DNA from: Streptosporangium album | Lineage (GTDB): Bacteria > Actinomycetota > Actinomycetes > Streptosporangiales > Streptosporangiaceae | Direction: 5' to 3' | Assembly (NCBI RefSeq): GCF_014203795.1 | Contig: NZ_JACHJU010000001.1 | Location: 992,001-1,056,000, forward strand | Length of the DNA: 64,000 bases | In this document: one piece after another, positions 1 through 7,121 of the stretch | How the letters are laid out: every line of letters starts with the position of its first letter | How positions within the stretch are numbered: the stretch's first letter is position 1 | Made by a program: the position numbers and the translations under genes | The notes under the pieces: generated by a model | What the model saw: the letters and a program-made list of their open reading frames with translations, nothing else | Database searches by the model: none | Told to the model about the DNA's origin: nothing

Positions 1-333
1 GCCGGGGAACTGCCCGACGACGACTTCCGCAAGAACATGCCCCGGTTCACCGGCGAGGGCGGAGCCCGGAACGAGGCGCTCGTCGGCGAGGTCCGCAAGA
101 TCGCCGAGGAGGTGGGCTGCACCCCGGCCCAGCTCTCCCTGGCCTGGCTGCTGTCCCGGGGGGAGGATGTCATCCCGATCCCGGGCACCAAGCGGCTGCG
201 CTACCTGGAGGAGAACACGGCGGCGGCCGGCATCACGCTGACCCCCGGCCAGCTCGCCGCGCTCGAAGCCGCGGTCCCGGCCGGGTCCGTCGTGGGCGAG
301 CGCTACCCGGACATGTCGTCCATCGAGCGCTGA
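1..333 (+). CDS. Aldo/keto reductase, C-terminal part (5' end outside window)
   Basis: The reading frame is open from base 1, so the N-terminus and catalytic tetrad lie upstream of the window. What remains is the C-terminal third of an NADPH-dependent aldo/keto reductase of the YajO/AKR type. The helix reading TPAQLSLAWLL is followed by IPIPGTKRLRYLEEN, the NADP-phosphate-binding loop and following helix of this family. The protein ends at residue 110 of the visible frame with a normal TGA. The substrate cannot be inferred. A broken member of the same family occurs at 22335-22940, but the two are not near-identical copies. Confidence 0.85.
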   Translation, partial: AGELPDDDFRKNMPRFTGEGGARNEALVGEVRKIAEEVGCTPAQLSLAWLLSRGEDVIPIPGTKRLRYLEENTAAAGITLTPGQLAALEAAVPAGSVVGERYPDMSSIER

Positions 334-527
334 ACCGCGCACAGCCGTACCGCGCGCCGTACCCGCGCCTCTGCCGGGTACGGCGCACGGGCCGCTCTCC
401 CGCCGGGCACGGCCCGGCAGGCCGCCTCACAGCCGGAAAAGTCACAAAAAATATGGAACCGGCAGATAAGCGGGCGATAAGGATTCTGTAACCCTAAGGC
501 AACCTCAGATGGTTACCCTGCCGTCAC

Positions 528-2285
528 ATGCACAGTAAGAAGCTCGCCATCGTCGGCGTGGCCACCCTGGCGGCCCTGGCCGTCCCGGCAGTGGCGTATG
601 CCTCCCCCGACACGTCGGTGACGGTGACCGTGATGGGTACCTCGGACCTGCACGGCAACACTCTGAACTGGGACTACTTCAAGAACAGCGCGTTCACCGA
701 CAGCAAGGGCAACGTCGTCGGCCTGGCCAAGGTCTCGACGCTGGTGAACAAGATCCGCACCGAGCGCGGAGCCGACCGGACCCTGCTGTTCGACTCCGGC
801 GACACCATCCAGGGCACGCCACTGGCCTACTACTACGCCAAGATGGAGCCGATCAACGAGACGGGCAAGCTCCACCCGATGGCCCGCGCGATGAACGCCA
901 TCGGATACGACGCGGTGACCCTGGGCAACCACGAGTTCAACTACGGGCTGCCGTTGCTGGCCACGTGGGTGAAGCAGATGAAGGCCCCGGTGCTCGGCGC
1001 CAACGCCGTCAACGCCGGGACGGGCCTGCCCGCCTACCAGCCGTTCACCATCAAGACGATGCGGATCAAGGGCGAGAAGCCCGTCCGGGTCGGCGTGCTC
1101 GGCCTGACCAACCCGGGTGTGGCGATCTGGGACAAGGCCAACGTCGAAGGCAAGCTCCGCTTCACCGACCTGGTCAAGAGCGCCAAGAAGTGGGTGCCGG
1201 TCATCCGCGGCCTGGGCGCGGACGTGGTCGTGGTCACCGCGCACGCGGGCGACAGCGGGATGTCCTCCTACGGCGGCGACCTGCCCGTCGAGAACGCCTC
1301 GGCCATGGTCGCCGAGGAGGTGCCGGGCGTGGACGCGGTGCTGTTCGGTCACGCGCACAACGAGGTGGCCCAGAGGTTCGTCACCAACAAGGCCACCGGC
1401 AAGCAGGTGCTGCTCACCGAACCCGGCAAGTGGGGCCAGCGGCTGAGCGTGATGGACTTCCAGCTCACCAAGAAGCGCGGCGAGTGGGCGGTCACCGGCG
1501 CGTCCTCCAGCACGCTGAACACCAACACGGTGGCCGAGGACCCGAAGATCGTCGCGCTCATGAAGGAGCAGCACGACACCACGGTCAAGTACGTCAACAC
1601 GGTGGTGGCCCAGTCCAAGGAGGAGCTGCTCGCGGCCGAGTCGCCCTACAAGGACACTCCGATCCTGGACTACATCCAGAAGGTCCAGACCGAGACGGTG
1701 AAGAAGTCCCTGGAGGGTACGGCGGACGCCGGGCTGCCGGTGCTGTCGATCGCCGCGCCGTTCAGCAGGACCGCGACCTTCCCGGCCGGACCGGTGAGCG
1801 TGCGTGACATGGCGGGCCTGTACATCTACGACAACACGCTGATGGCGGTGAAGCTCACCGGCGCCCAGCTCAAGGACTACCTGGAGTACTCGGCGAGGTA
1901 CTACAACCAGCTCGCGCCGGACGCCCCGGTCGACCTGGCCGCGCTGACCAACGCGGGCGGCACCCCCGACTACAACTACGACCAGCTCTCCGGCGTCACC
2001 TACGACGTGGACGTCGCCAAGCCGGCCGGCCAGCGGATCGCCGCCCTGTCCTACCAGGGGCAGCCGGTCGCCGCCGACCAGCAGTTCGTGGTCGCGATCA
2101 ACAACTACCGCCAGTCGGGCGGCGGTGGCTTCCCGCACGTCACGACCGCCCCGGTGGTCTACAACGCGCAGGTGGAGATCCGCCAGGCGCTGATCGACTA
2201 CGCCACGGCGACCGGGACCATCGACCCGGCCGGGTTCGCCGAGGCCGGCTGGAAGCTGACCCGCGACGGCAAGCCGCTCTTCTGA
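528..2285 (+). CDS. Secreted 5'-nucleotidase / 2',3'-cyclic phosphodiesterase family protein
   Basis: This 585-aa exported metallophosphoesterase probably dephosphorylates nucleotides or other phosphate esters outside the cell. Residues 1-25 form a Sec signal peptide ending around AVAYA-SP. The calcineurin-like domain shows the metal ligands in order: DLHGN (about 42), GDTIQG (about 88), GNHEFNYG (about 130), a VTAHAGDSG block and FGHAHNEV (about 273). The C-terminal 5'-nucleotidase domain follows from about residue 345, with GGGGFPH near the end. No LPxTG anchor or lipobox is seen, so it is probably released. Length fits two-domain family members. The start is the first ATG before the signal peptide; no strong Shine-Dalgarno is present, so the leader may be short. 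It stands alone, followed by a strong palindrome. A long open frame on the opposite strand is a GC shadow. Confidence 0.93.
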   Translation: MHSKKLAIVGVATLAALAVPAVAYASPDTSVTVTVMGTSDLHGNTLNWDYFKNSAFTDSKGNVVGLAKVSTLVNKIRTERGADRTLLFDSGDTIQGTPLAYYYAKMEPINETGKLHPMARAMNAIGYDAVTLGNHEFNYGLPLLATWVKQMKAPVLGANAVNAGTGLPAYQPFTIKTMRIKGEKPVRVGVLGLTNPGVAIWDKANVEGKLRFTDLVKSAKKWVPVIRGLGADVVVVTAHAGDSGMSSYGGDLPVENASAMVAEEVPGVDAVLFGHAHNEVAQRFVTNKATGKQVLLTEPGKWGQRLSVMDFQLTKKRGEWAVTGASSSTLNTNTVAEDPKIVALMKEQHDTTVKYVNTVVAQSKEELLAAESPYKDTPILDYIQKVQTETVKKSLEGTADAGLPVLSIAAPFSRTATFPAGPVSVRDMAGLYIYDNTLMAVKLTGAQLKDYLEYSARYYNQLAPDAPVDLAALTNAGGTPDYNYDQLSGVTYDVDVAKPAGQRIAALSYQGQPVAADQQFVVAINNYRQSGGGGFPHVTTAPVVYNAQVEIRQALIDYATATGTIDPAGFAEAGWKLTRDGKPLF

Positions 2286-2310
2286 CGTTCGGCCGCATCA
2301 GCGGCGATCA

Positions 2311-2346
2311 GCATCGCCGAGCGGTCCGCGGACCGCTCGGCGATGC
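2311..2346. terminator. 36-bp perfect palindrome, probable bidirectional terminator
   Basis: Two 18-bp arms, beginning GCATCGCCGAGCGG, are exact inverted repeats with no spacer. The palindrome sits 26 bp after the 5'-nucleotidase stop and before a gene reading the other way. No T-tract follows, as is common for actinobacterial terminators. It could serve both convergent genes. Confidence 0.75.
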
Positions 2347-2393
2347 CTACCGCGCACGCGCCAGTGATCTTCCGGCGAGCCCGCCCGGTGCGG

Positions 2394-2777
2394 TCACCGG
2401 TGAGGTTTCGGAACGGCCTTAATGATCTTCGCCGCTTCCGCCGGCGTGATGGTCCTCGAGGTGACCAGGCGGGCCGTCGCCTTCGCCACCTGGACGACCA
2501 ACTCGGCCCCCGAGTACTTCTCGTCCTCGATCACATCCTCGATCGTGCACCCGTCAGGCCGGTACCGGTTGGTCACCCCGCTGTCGTTGCCCTTGACGAC
2601 GACGGTGGCCGACAGGTCGGAGCGCCAGAGCGCGGTGGACTGGACACCGAAGTCGGTGACCGTGCCGGGGGTGGTGACGCCTCGCCTCAGCCCAGGCGGG
2701 AGGCGAGGATCCCGGCGCGGGCGAGCTGCACCTCGCGGGCCTTCTTCGCCGCGTAGCCCAGCAACGGGCCGTTCCAC
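2394..2777 (-). CDS. Hypothetical protein or gene remnant with unclear start
   Basis: Not recognised. The C-terminal ~85 residues (from GTVTDFGVQSTALWRSDL onward) look like real protein, with balanced composition, acidic and hydrophobic alternation and an ATARLV / PAEAAKIIKAVPK end. The N-terminal ~35 residues are Arg/Pro/Gly rich and lie inside the SRPBCC gene in another frame. No ATG, GTG or TTG occurs between the SRPBCC stop and the protein-like part. Either translation starts within the upstream gene, a 91-nt overlap, or this is the 3' remnant of a gene that lost its beginning. The reading direction is supported by amino-acid composition only. Confidence 0.4.
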   Translation of the reverse strand: MERPVAGLRGEEGPRGAARPRRDPRLPPGLRRGVTTPGTVTDFGVQSTALWRSDLSATVVVKGNDSGVTNRYRPDGCTIEDVIEDEKYSGAELVVQVAKATARLVTSRTITPAEAAKIIKAVPKPHR

Positions 2778-3121
2778 GCGTGCACCACGAGCGTGTCCTC
2801 GACCTCGGTCCCGCCGTCCTTCTCGTCGAGCACGAACCGGTAGTCCAGCCGCACCCCGCCGGGGCTGTCCACCTCTCCCTCCACGGTCAGCGGCGTGCTG
2901 CGCAGCGTCACCTTGATCAGGTTGTCGTATCTGACCAGTCCGAAGAACCTGAAGCGCTCAACCGAGGTGTAGCGGGTCTCCTCCCCGTCCTGCCGGATGT
3001 CCCTGACCGCGACGACCAGCGGGGAGAGCCCCACATAGCTCTGCGGCTGGCTCAGGTGCGCGCGGAGCGCCGCCGGAGTGTTACGGACGTGAAAGGTATG
3101 ACGAAGCGTGGCCTTTGGCAC
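2687..3121 (-). CDS. SRPBCC / polyketide-cyclase-like protein
   Basis: This 144-aa small single-domain protein has the helix-grip (START/Bet v 1-like) pattern. An N-terminal strand (residues 4-12) and a helix with TPAALRAHLSQP are followed by alternating strands through residue 118, and a long C-terminal helix contains KKAREVQLARAG. The fold makes a hydrophobic cavity for a lipid or aromatic ligand. Members act in ligand binding, cyclisation or stress responses, and the ligand here is unknown. It is cytoplasmic, with no signal peptide. The ATG start gives a normal family length. It is transcribed towards the hypothetical remnant at 2394-2777 and away from the APH-like kinase. Confidence 0.78.
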   Translation of the reverse strand: MPKATLRHTFHVRNTPAALRAHLSQPQSYVGLSPLVVAVRDIRQDGEETRYTSVERFRFFGLVRYDNLIKVTLRSTPLTVEGEVDSPGGVRLDYRFVLDEKDGGTEVEDTLVVHAWNGPLLGYAAKKAREVQLARAGILASRLG

Positions 3122-3145
3122 CGTTCTGCCCCCGTATGAAGATTT

Positions 3146-4051
3146 TTACTGGGAGACACTAACGGGTTCGGCCATGTACCACCGGGCATGTTGCTCACCT
3201 CGTGTGAGGGAATCGAGCCGGCGGGGCAGCTCACGGCGGGAGAAGGGATCGGCCCCGGCGTTGCGGATGTGGATGCCCACCGCGTACATGTCCCGGACCT
3301 CCATGAGGGTGGAGTAGCCCGGCCAGGAGCGCAGGTCGCTGCCGTAGGCGTCGGCGAAGGCGTCCACGTCGGCGGCGGTCAGGCCGAAGCGGCGCTGACC
3401 GTGGTAGGTGTGGACCAGGTCCCACTCGCGGGGACCGACCGCGACGCCGTCCCAGTCGCAGAGCACCACATGTCCGTCGGCGCAGCGCAGCAGGTTGTCG
3501 ATCCAGGCGTCACCGTGCAGCAGCACCGGGGAGCCGTCCACGTCGAGGTCCGACCAGCGCTCGGTCAGCTCGGCGATGCGGTCGCGCAGCCAGGCCCGCT
3601 GGCAGGTGGTGAGCACCGCGGAGCGGTCCACCGCACGGCGTATCTCGGCCAGTGGGTCGGCGAATCGGTTCAGCGCCACCGGCGGCACCGGCAGCAGGTG
3701 CAGGCTCCGCAGGATCTCGCCCAGCTCGGTGGTGGTGGGACGGCCGCTGGCCGGGACGTAGTGCCAGAAGGTCACGACCCTGCCGTCGTGGACCACGGGC
3801 TGGTCGGAGATCTCGTCGGCCGGGCGCACCGCGGGGAATCCCTGCTCGGCCAGCCAGCGGGCCACCGCGAGCACCATCGGCAGGCGGGTCAGCGCGTTGG
3901 GCGCGGTGGCGATCCTCACCACGATCTCGCTGCGCAGCTTGAAGACCGCGTTGCTGCGCACCCGCAACAGCTCGGCGTCCCGATGGTCGATCCCGAGGTC
4001 CTCGCAGACTTCACGCAGAACCGTGAAGGCCTCCTCCGCGAGCGATCCCAT
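3146..4051 (-). CDS. APH-like phosphotransferase (aminoglycoside/choline kinase fold)
   Basis: This 301-aa member of the APH kinase family has a catalytic loop LLHGDAWIDNLL at about residues 178-189, with the Brenner-motif His, Asp and Asn. The metal-binding motif LCDWDGVAVGPREWDL follows at about 197-212. A shortened N-lobe contains VFKLRSEIVVRI, where the ATP-contact Lys would lie. It probably phosphorylates a small hydroxylated molecule; resistance to an aminoglycoside cannot be claimed from sequence. The start codon overlaps the stop of the upstream XRE regulator by one base (TGATG), so the two are translationally coupled. Actinobacterial genomes often pair such kinases with XRE-TPR regulators, which suggests a regulatory or house-keeping role. 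Confidence 0.85.
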   Translation of the reverse strand: MGSLAEEAFTVLREVCEDLGIDHRDAELLRVRSNAVFKLRSEIVVRIATAPNALTRLPMVLAVARWLAEQGFPAVRPADEISDQPVVHDGRVVTFWHYVPASGRPTTTELGEILRSLHLLPVPPVALNRFADPLAEIRRAVDRSAVLTTCQRAWLRDRIAELTERWSDLDVDGSPVLLHGDAWIDNLLRCADGHVVLCDWDGVAVGPREWDLVHTYHGQRRFGLTAADVDAFADAYGSDLRSWPGYSTLMEVRDMYAVGIHIRNAGADPFSRRELPRRLDSLTRGEQHARWYMAEPVSVSQ

Positions 4052-5484
4052 CAGCTGGCCGGCGTGGCGTCGGCGAGCAGCTCGGCCAGGCGGCGCACCG
4101 CCACCGACCTGTGCCGGGCGGGCGGCACCTCCGACAGCAGCGCCCGGGCCCGGTTGAGCACGATGGAGGTGCGATGCTCCGGCGGCACCTGGAGCAGGGC
4201 CTTCTCCGCCAGGTGGCAGGCGTCATCGACCTTGCCGTCACGGATCAGGTGCGTGGCCTGGTCGAGCAGGATGAGCACCGGGTCGATGGCGTAGGGGCCG
4301 GAGGGGCCGGGAGTCCAGTCGACCTCCTCCCCCAGCTCGATCAGGGTGCCGATCCGGTAGAACTGCAACCGCCGCTCCGAGAAGCGGAACGCCAGATGGT
4401 CGTGGCCCTCCGGCGGCATCCTGGAGAAGATCCGCTCAGCCTCGGCCAGCGCGACCCTGGCCGCCTTGTGCTCGCCCAACCTCGCCAGCGCCCGCGCCTC
4501 CGCCGCCGCACCGAGTGCCGCCGGCGAGCTGGGCGCGCTCCCGGCGAGCATCCGGGCCTCGCGGGCGAGCCGTACGGTCTCGGCCAGGTCGCCGTAGTAG
4601 TAGGGGAGCATCGCCTCCTGCGCCCGGACCAGGGCGCGCAACCGCAGGTCGCCCATGTCGTCGGAGGCGATGCGCGCGGTGCCGTACCAGGCGTGCGCCT
4701 GACGGGTGTCACCGAGCTTCATCAGCGCGTCGGCCGACAGCAGGGCGAGCATCACGGTGGCGTTGAGCAGGCGGCGCTGGGCCATCGCGGGCTGCCGGGT
4801 CGCCGACAGCGTCCGCACATCCGACAGCTCCAGCATCAGCCGGTAGAGCATCGGCAGGGGGGCGCTGGTGATGTACTCGCGGCGATAGCGCAGCACCTGC
4901 TCGTCGAGCCGGTCGAGCTGGTCCTCGGAGACGGTGGCCAGGGCGAGCGTGCGGTCCAGGTCCTGACGGGTCCGCTCGACCTCGGCGAGCAGCCGCCCGC
5001 TCATCGCGGACCGCGAACCGAGCAGCGCGTGGTGGAACAGCGCACGGCGCTCGATGTCGTCGTCGATCCGGTCCTCCGCCTGGTACGGCGAGCGGCCGTC
5101 GACGCCGGAGACGACCACGACCCTGGTCCCGCCGTCGTCCTCGCAGTAGTCGCCGGCGAGGCCGAGCCGTACCGCGTTGGCCCGGTAGAGCCGGGCCAGC
5201 AGCTCGATGGTCTGCGGGCGGGGCCTGGCGCGGTTGTTCTCCCACGCGTTGAGCAGATCGATGCTGGCCCGCGCCGCACCCAACTCCTGGCGCTCGCACA
5301 GCTCCTCCAGCTCCTGGACGGACTGCCTGGCCGACCATCCCCGTGCCAGCCGGTGCGCCTTGAGCAGGCTCACCCCGCAGCAGCCGTGAATGGCCTGTGT
5401 GGTCTGCCAGAGCGTCCACTGACGGGCCTCGGCCTGTCCCCGCCAGCGTCGCGCGCACGCGGGGGAATGCTCACCTCGGGCCAC
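4051..5484 (-). CDS. XRE-type helix-turn-helix regulator with long helical (TPR-like) tail
   Basis: This 477-aa regulator has an N-terminal helix-turn-helix of the actinobacterial XRE kind (HRLARGWSARQSVQEL ... DLLNAWENNRARPRPQTIELLARLY, about residues 42-105), followed by ~350 residues of helical repeats that probably bind a protein or signal. I use GTG at 5484 because GGAGGG lies 4-5 nt upstream; an earlier TTG at 5511 lacks such a site. The gene is followed with a 1-nt overlap by the APH-like kinase. The 94-aa gene and the 31-aa microprotein read divergently from the other side of a ~225-bp gap, which would hold promoters for both directions. The target genes are unknown. Confidence 0.85.
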   Translation of the reverse strand: MARGEHSPACARRWRGQAEARQWTLWQTTQAIHGCCGVSLLKAHRLARGWSARQSVQELEELCERQELGAARASIDLLNAWENNRARPRPQTIELLARLYRANAVRLGLAGDYCEDDGGTRVVVVSGVDGRSPYQAEDRIDDDIERRALFHHALLGSRSAMSGRLLAEVERTRQDLDRTLALATVSEDQLDRLDEQVLRYRREYITSAPLPMLYRLMLELSDVRTLSATRQPAMAQRRLLNATVMLALLSADALMKLGDTRQAHAWYGTARIASDDMGDLRLRALVRAQEAMLPYYYGDLAETVRLAREARMLAGSAPSSPAALGAAAEARALARLGEHKAARVALAEAERIFSRMPPEGHDHLAFRFSERRLQFYRIGTLIELGEEVDWTPGPSGPYAIDPVLILLDQATHLIRDGKVDDACHLAEKALLQVPPEHRTSIVLNRARALLSEVPPARHRSVAVRRLAELLADATPAS

Positions 5485-5710
5485 ACTGCCCTCCCGTCGC
5501 TGTTTACACAAGATTAATGAGAGCGCACCACAGCGTAAGCGTGCCTGTGCATTGCATTCCCTTTAATCGCGAGTTATCCACGGAACATCGGTGACTTTCC
5601 GGTCTATTCCACTGATCCCGCCCCCGTCTGACCGGAGGCCGATTGCCTGACCTGCCACGAAACCTCACTCTGCAGAGAGAAAGCATCGTCGTCCGCCAGG
5701 AGCAAGCCGG

Positions 5711-5995
5711 ATGAGGACAGACCACGGCGACGCCGCCGATCACCTGCGACGGTTGGCCGCCCAACTGGAGGCGCACTCCTTCCAGGTACGCCTGAAAGCG
5801 CCCGCGGGGCTGTTCCCGCGTCTACACGTGATCAACCCGATGGTCCCGGCCATGACAGAGGACGTCCTCGCCGCCCACGAGGCGGACGGCGAATGGTGGT
5901 TCTGGCTGTCGTGGGCCGGCCGTATCGGACATGCCGAAGATGTCGCCACAGCTGCGGAACGTGTGGCTAGTGTGCTTCATGTGATACGCAGATAG
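5711..5995 (+). CDS. 94-aa hypothetical protein divergent from the XRE regulator
   Basis: No named family is recognised. AGGAG lies 8 nt before the ATG. The protein begins with a helical segment (DHLRRLAAQLEAHSF) and ends with HEADGEWWFWLSWAGRIG, then a helix AEDVATAAERVASVLHVI. The aromatic WWFWLSWA stretch is too short and too polar at its edges to be a clear membrane segment and looks like a buried strand. Small proteins of this style are common beside XRE-TPR regulators in actinobacteria, so a role as partner or target of the regulator at 4051-5484 is plausible. The 31-aa microprotein starts 61 nt after its stop in the same direction. Confidence 0.7.
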   Translation: MRTDHGDAADHLRRLAAQLEAHSFQVRLKAPAGLFPRLHVINPMVPAMTEDVLAAHEADGEWWFWLSWAGRIGHAEDVATAAERVASVLHVIRR

Positions 5996-6056
5996 GTGAT
6001 TCTTGGGCTTCACATGGGTAACACCCGATGATCAAGCCCTTGAAAGGAGCAGGACC

Positions 6057-6152
6057 GTGAAAAGGATTCAGGTCATTCAACGTCCGCGTCCACCGCGTGA
6101 GCCTGCGCCGCTCGACCTGCGGAGCCCGTCCGGCAGGCACCTGCCTTTCTGA
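6057..6152 (+). CDS. 31-aa basic proline-rich microprotein, copy 1
   Basis: A GTG-started 31-codon gene has AAAGGAG 8-9 nt upstream. The product begins MKRIQVIQ, continues RPRPPR-EPAPLDLR and ends PSGRHLPF. A second gene at 29246-29341 encodes a protein with 23 identical residues out of 31, including the RPRPPR, PAPLDLR, PSGR and C-terminal LPF blocks. Of the 22 identical residues after the start, 16 use different synonymous codons, which is strong evidence for selection on the protein. It has no signal peptide or Cys and is strongly basic. Function unknown: possibilities are a nucleic-acid or ribosome-associated microprotein, a small regulator, or a modified-peptide precursor. It follows the 94-aa gene and may share its transcript. 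Confidence 0.8.
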   Translation: MKRIQVIQRPRPPREPAPLDLRSPSGRHLPF

Positions 6153-6284
6153 CGGCTCCGGCAGCCGGGAAAAGGCCGTCCGCGGAACGCCGGCCGGCTC
6201 CTGCCCCGCGTGCGCGGACCCCGCAAGTCCACGCGGTAAGAGCTCGTCAAGCGTTCTGCAGGTGCCCCGGGCGACCTTTTACCC

Positions 6285-7016
6285 ATGACCGATGCCCCGT
6301 TCCCCGTCAGTGTCAGCGTGGTGGTCCCCGCACTGAACGAAGCCGCCAACCTTCCCCACGTCTTCGCGACCCTGCCCGCCTGGATCGACGAGGTCATCCT
6401 CGTCGACGGCAACTCCGTCGACGACACGGTCGCCGTCGCCGGCGCCCTCCGTCCCGGTCTGCGCGTCGTCACCCAGACCCGCAGAGGCAAGGGCAACGCC
6501 CTCACCGAGGGATTCGCCGCGGCCACCGGCGACATCATCGTCATGATCGACGCCGACGGGTCCACCGACGGCCGGGAGATCATCGCCTTCGTGACCGCAC
6601 TGATCGAGGGCGCCGACTTCGCCAAGGGCTCCCGCTACGCCCCCGGAGGCGGATCCGACGACCTCAGCCCGATCCGCTCGCTCGGCAACAAGGCGCTCAC
6701 CCTGGTGACCAACCGGCTGTACGGCACGCGCTACACCGACCTCTGCTACGGCTACAACGCCTTCTGGGCCCGTCACCTCGACGCCATGGCCCTCGACTGC
6801 GACGGCTTCGAGATCGAGACCCTGATGAACGTCCGCGCCGCCCAGGCCGGACTCGTGATCCGCGAGGTCCCCAGTCACGAGCGCAGCCGCATCCACGGCG
6901 CCAGCAACCTGCACGCCGTGCGGGACGGCCTGCGGGTGCTCCGGACCATCCTGCGCGAGCGCACCCGCCGCACGGACCGGCCCGTCGCGGTTCTCCAGGA
7001 ACCCGCAACGGCCTGA
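6285..7016 (+). CDS. Family 2 glycosyltransferase (dolichyl/polyprenyl-phosphate sugar type), paralogue of 53084-53914
   Basis: This 243-aa cytoplasmic GT-A enzyme probably transfers a sugar from a nucleotide donor to a polyprenyl phosphate or glycan. It shows VSVVVPALNEAANLP at residues 9-23, VDGNSVDDTVAVA and MIDADGSTDG (the DxD metal/nucleotide site, about 86-95). The acceptor region GSRYAPGGGSDDL is followed by LCYGYNAFWARHLD and the VPSHERSRIHGASNLHA end. No C-terminal membrane helices are present. The protein matches the glycosyltransferase of the polysaccharide locus (53084-53914) at most positions of the core, so it is a duplicate copy standing outside that locus. The IS256 element begins 105 bp downstream. 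The start is the ATG before the first beta strand; the Shine-Dalgarno is weak. Confidence 0.9.
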   Translation: MTDAPFPVSVSVVVPALNEAANLPHVFATLPAWIDEVILVDGNSVDDTVAVAGALRPGLRVVTQTRRGKGNALTEGFAAATGDIIVMIDADGSTDGREIIAFVTALIEGADFAKGSRYAPGGGSDDLSPIRSLGNKALTLVTNRLYGTRYTDLCYGYNAFWARHLDAMALDCDGFEIETLMNVRAAQAGLVIREVPSHERSRIHGASNLHAVRDGLRVLRTILRERTRRTDRPVAVLQEPATA

Positions 7017-7121
7017 TCGGGGCGGACCCGCCCCGTCCCCGGCCCGCCGAGTTCACGTCCAGGGAGATGGTGTGCGGGTGATCTAGGCCTGGCGTTGGCA
7101 CGGGTGAGATCCATGTGACAA

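Noticed and set aside
513..2138. 541-codon open frame opposite the 5'-nucleotidase
   Set aside because: Composition is low-complexity Val/Gly/His/Arg/Leu typical of the complementary strand of high-GC genes, and the sense gene is certain.
3188..4294. 368-codon plus-strand frame over the APH-like and XRE genes
   Set aside because: Antisense to two certain genes that share a coupled stop/start; it has no motif.
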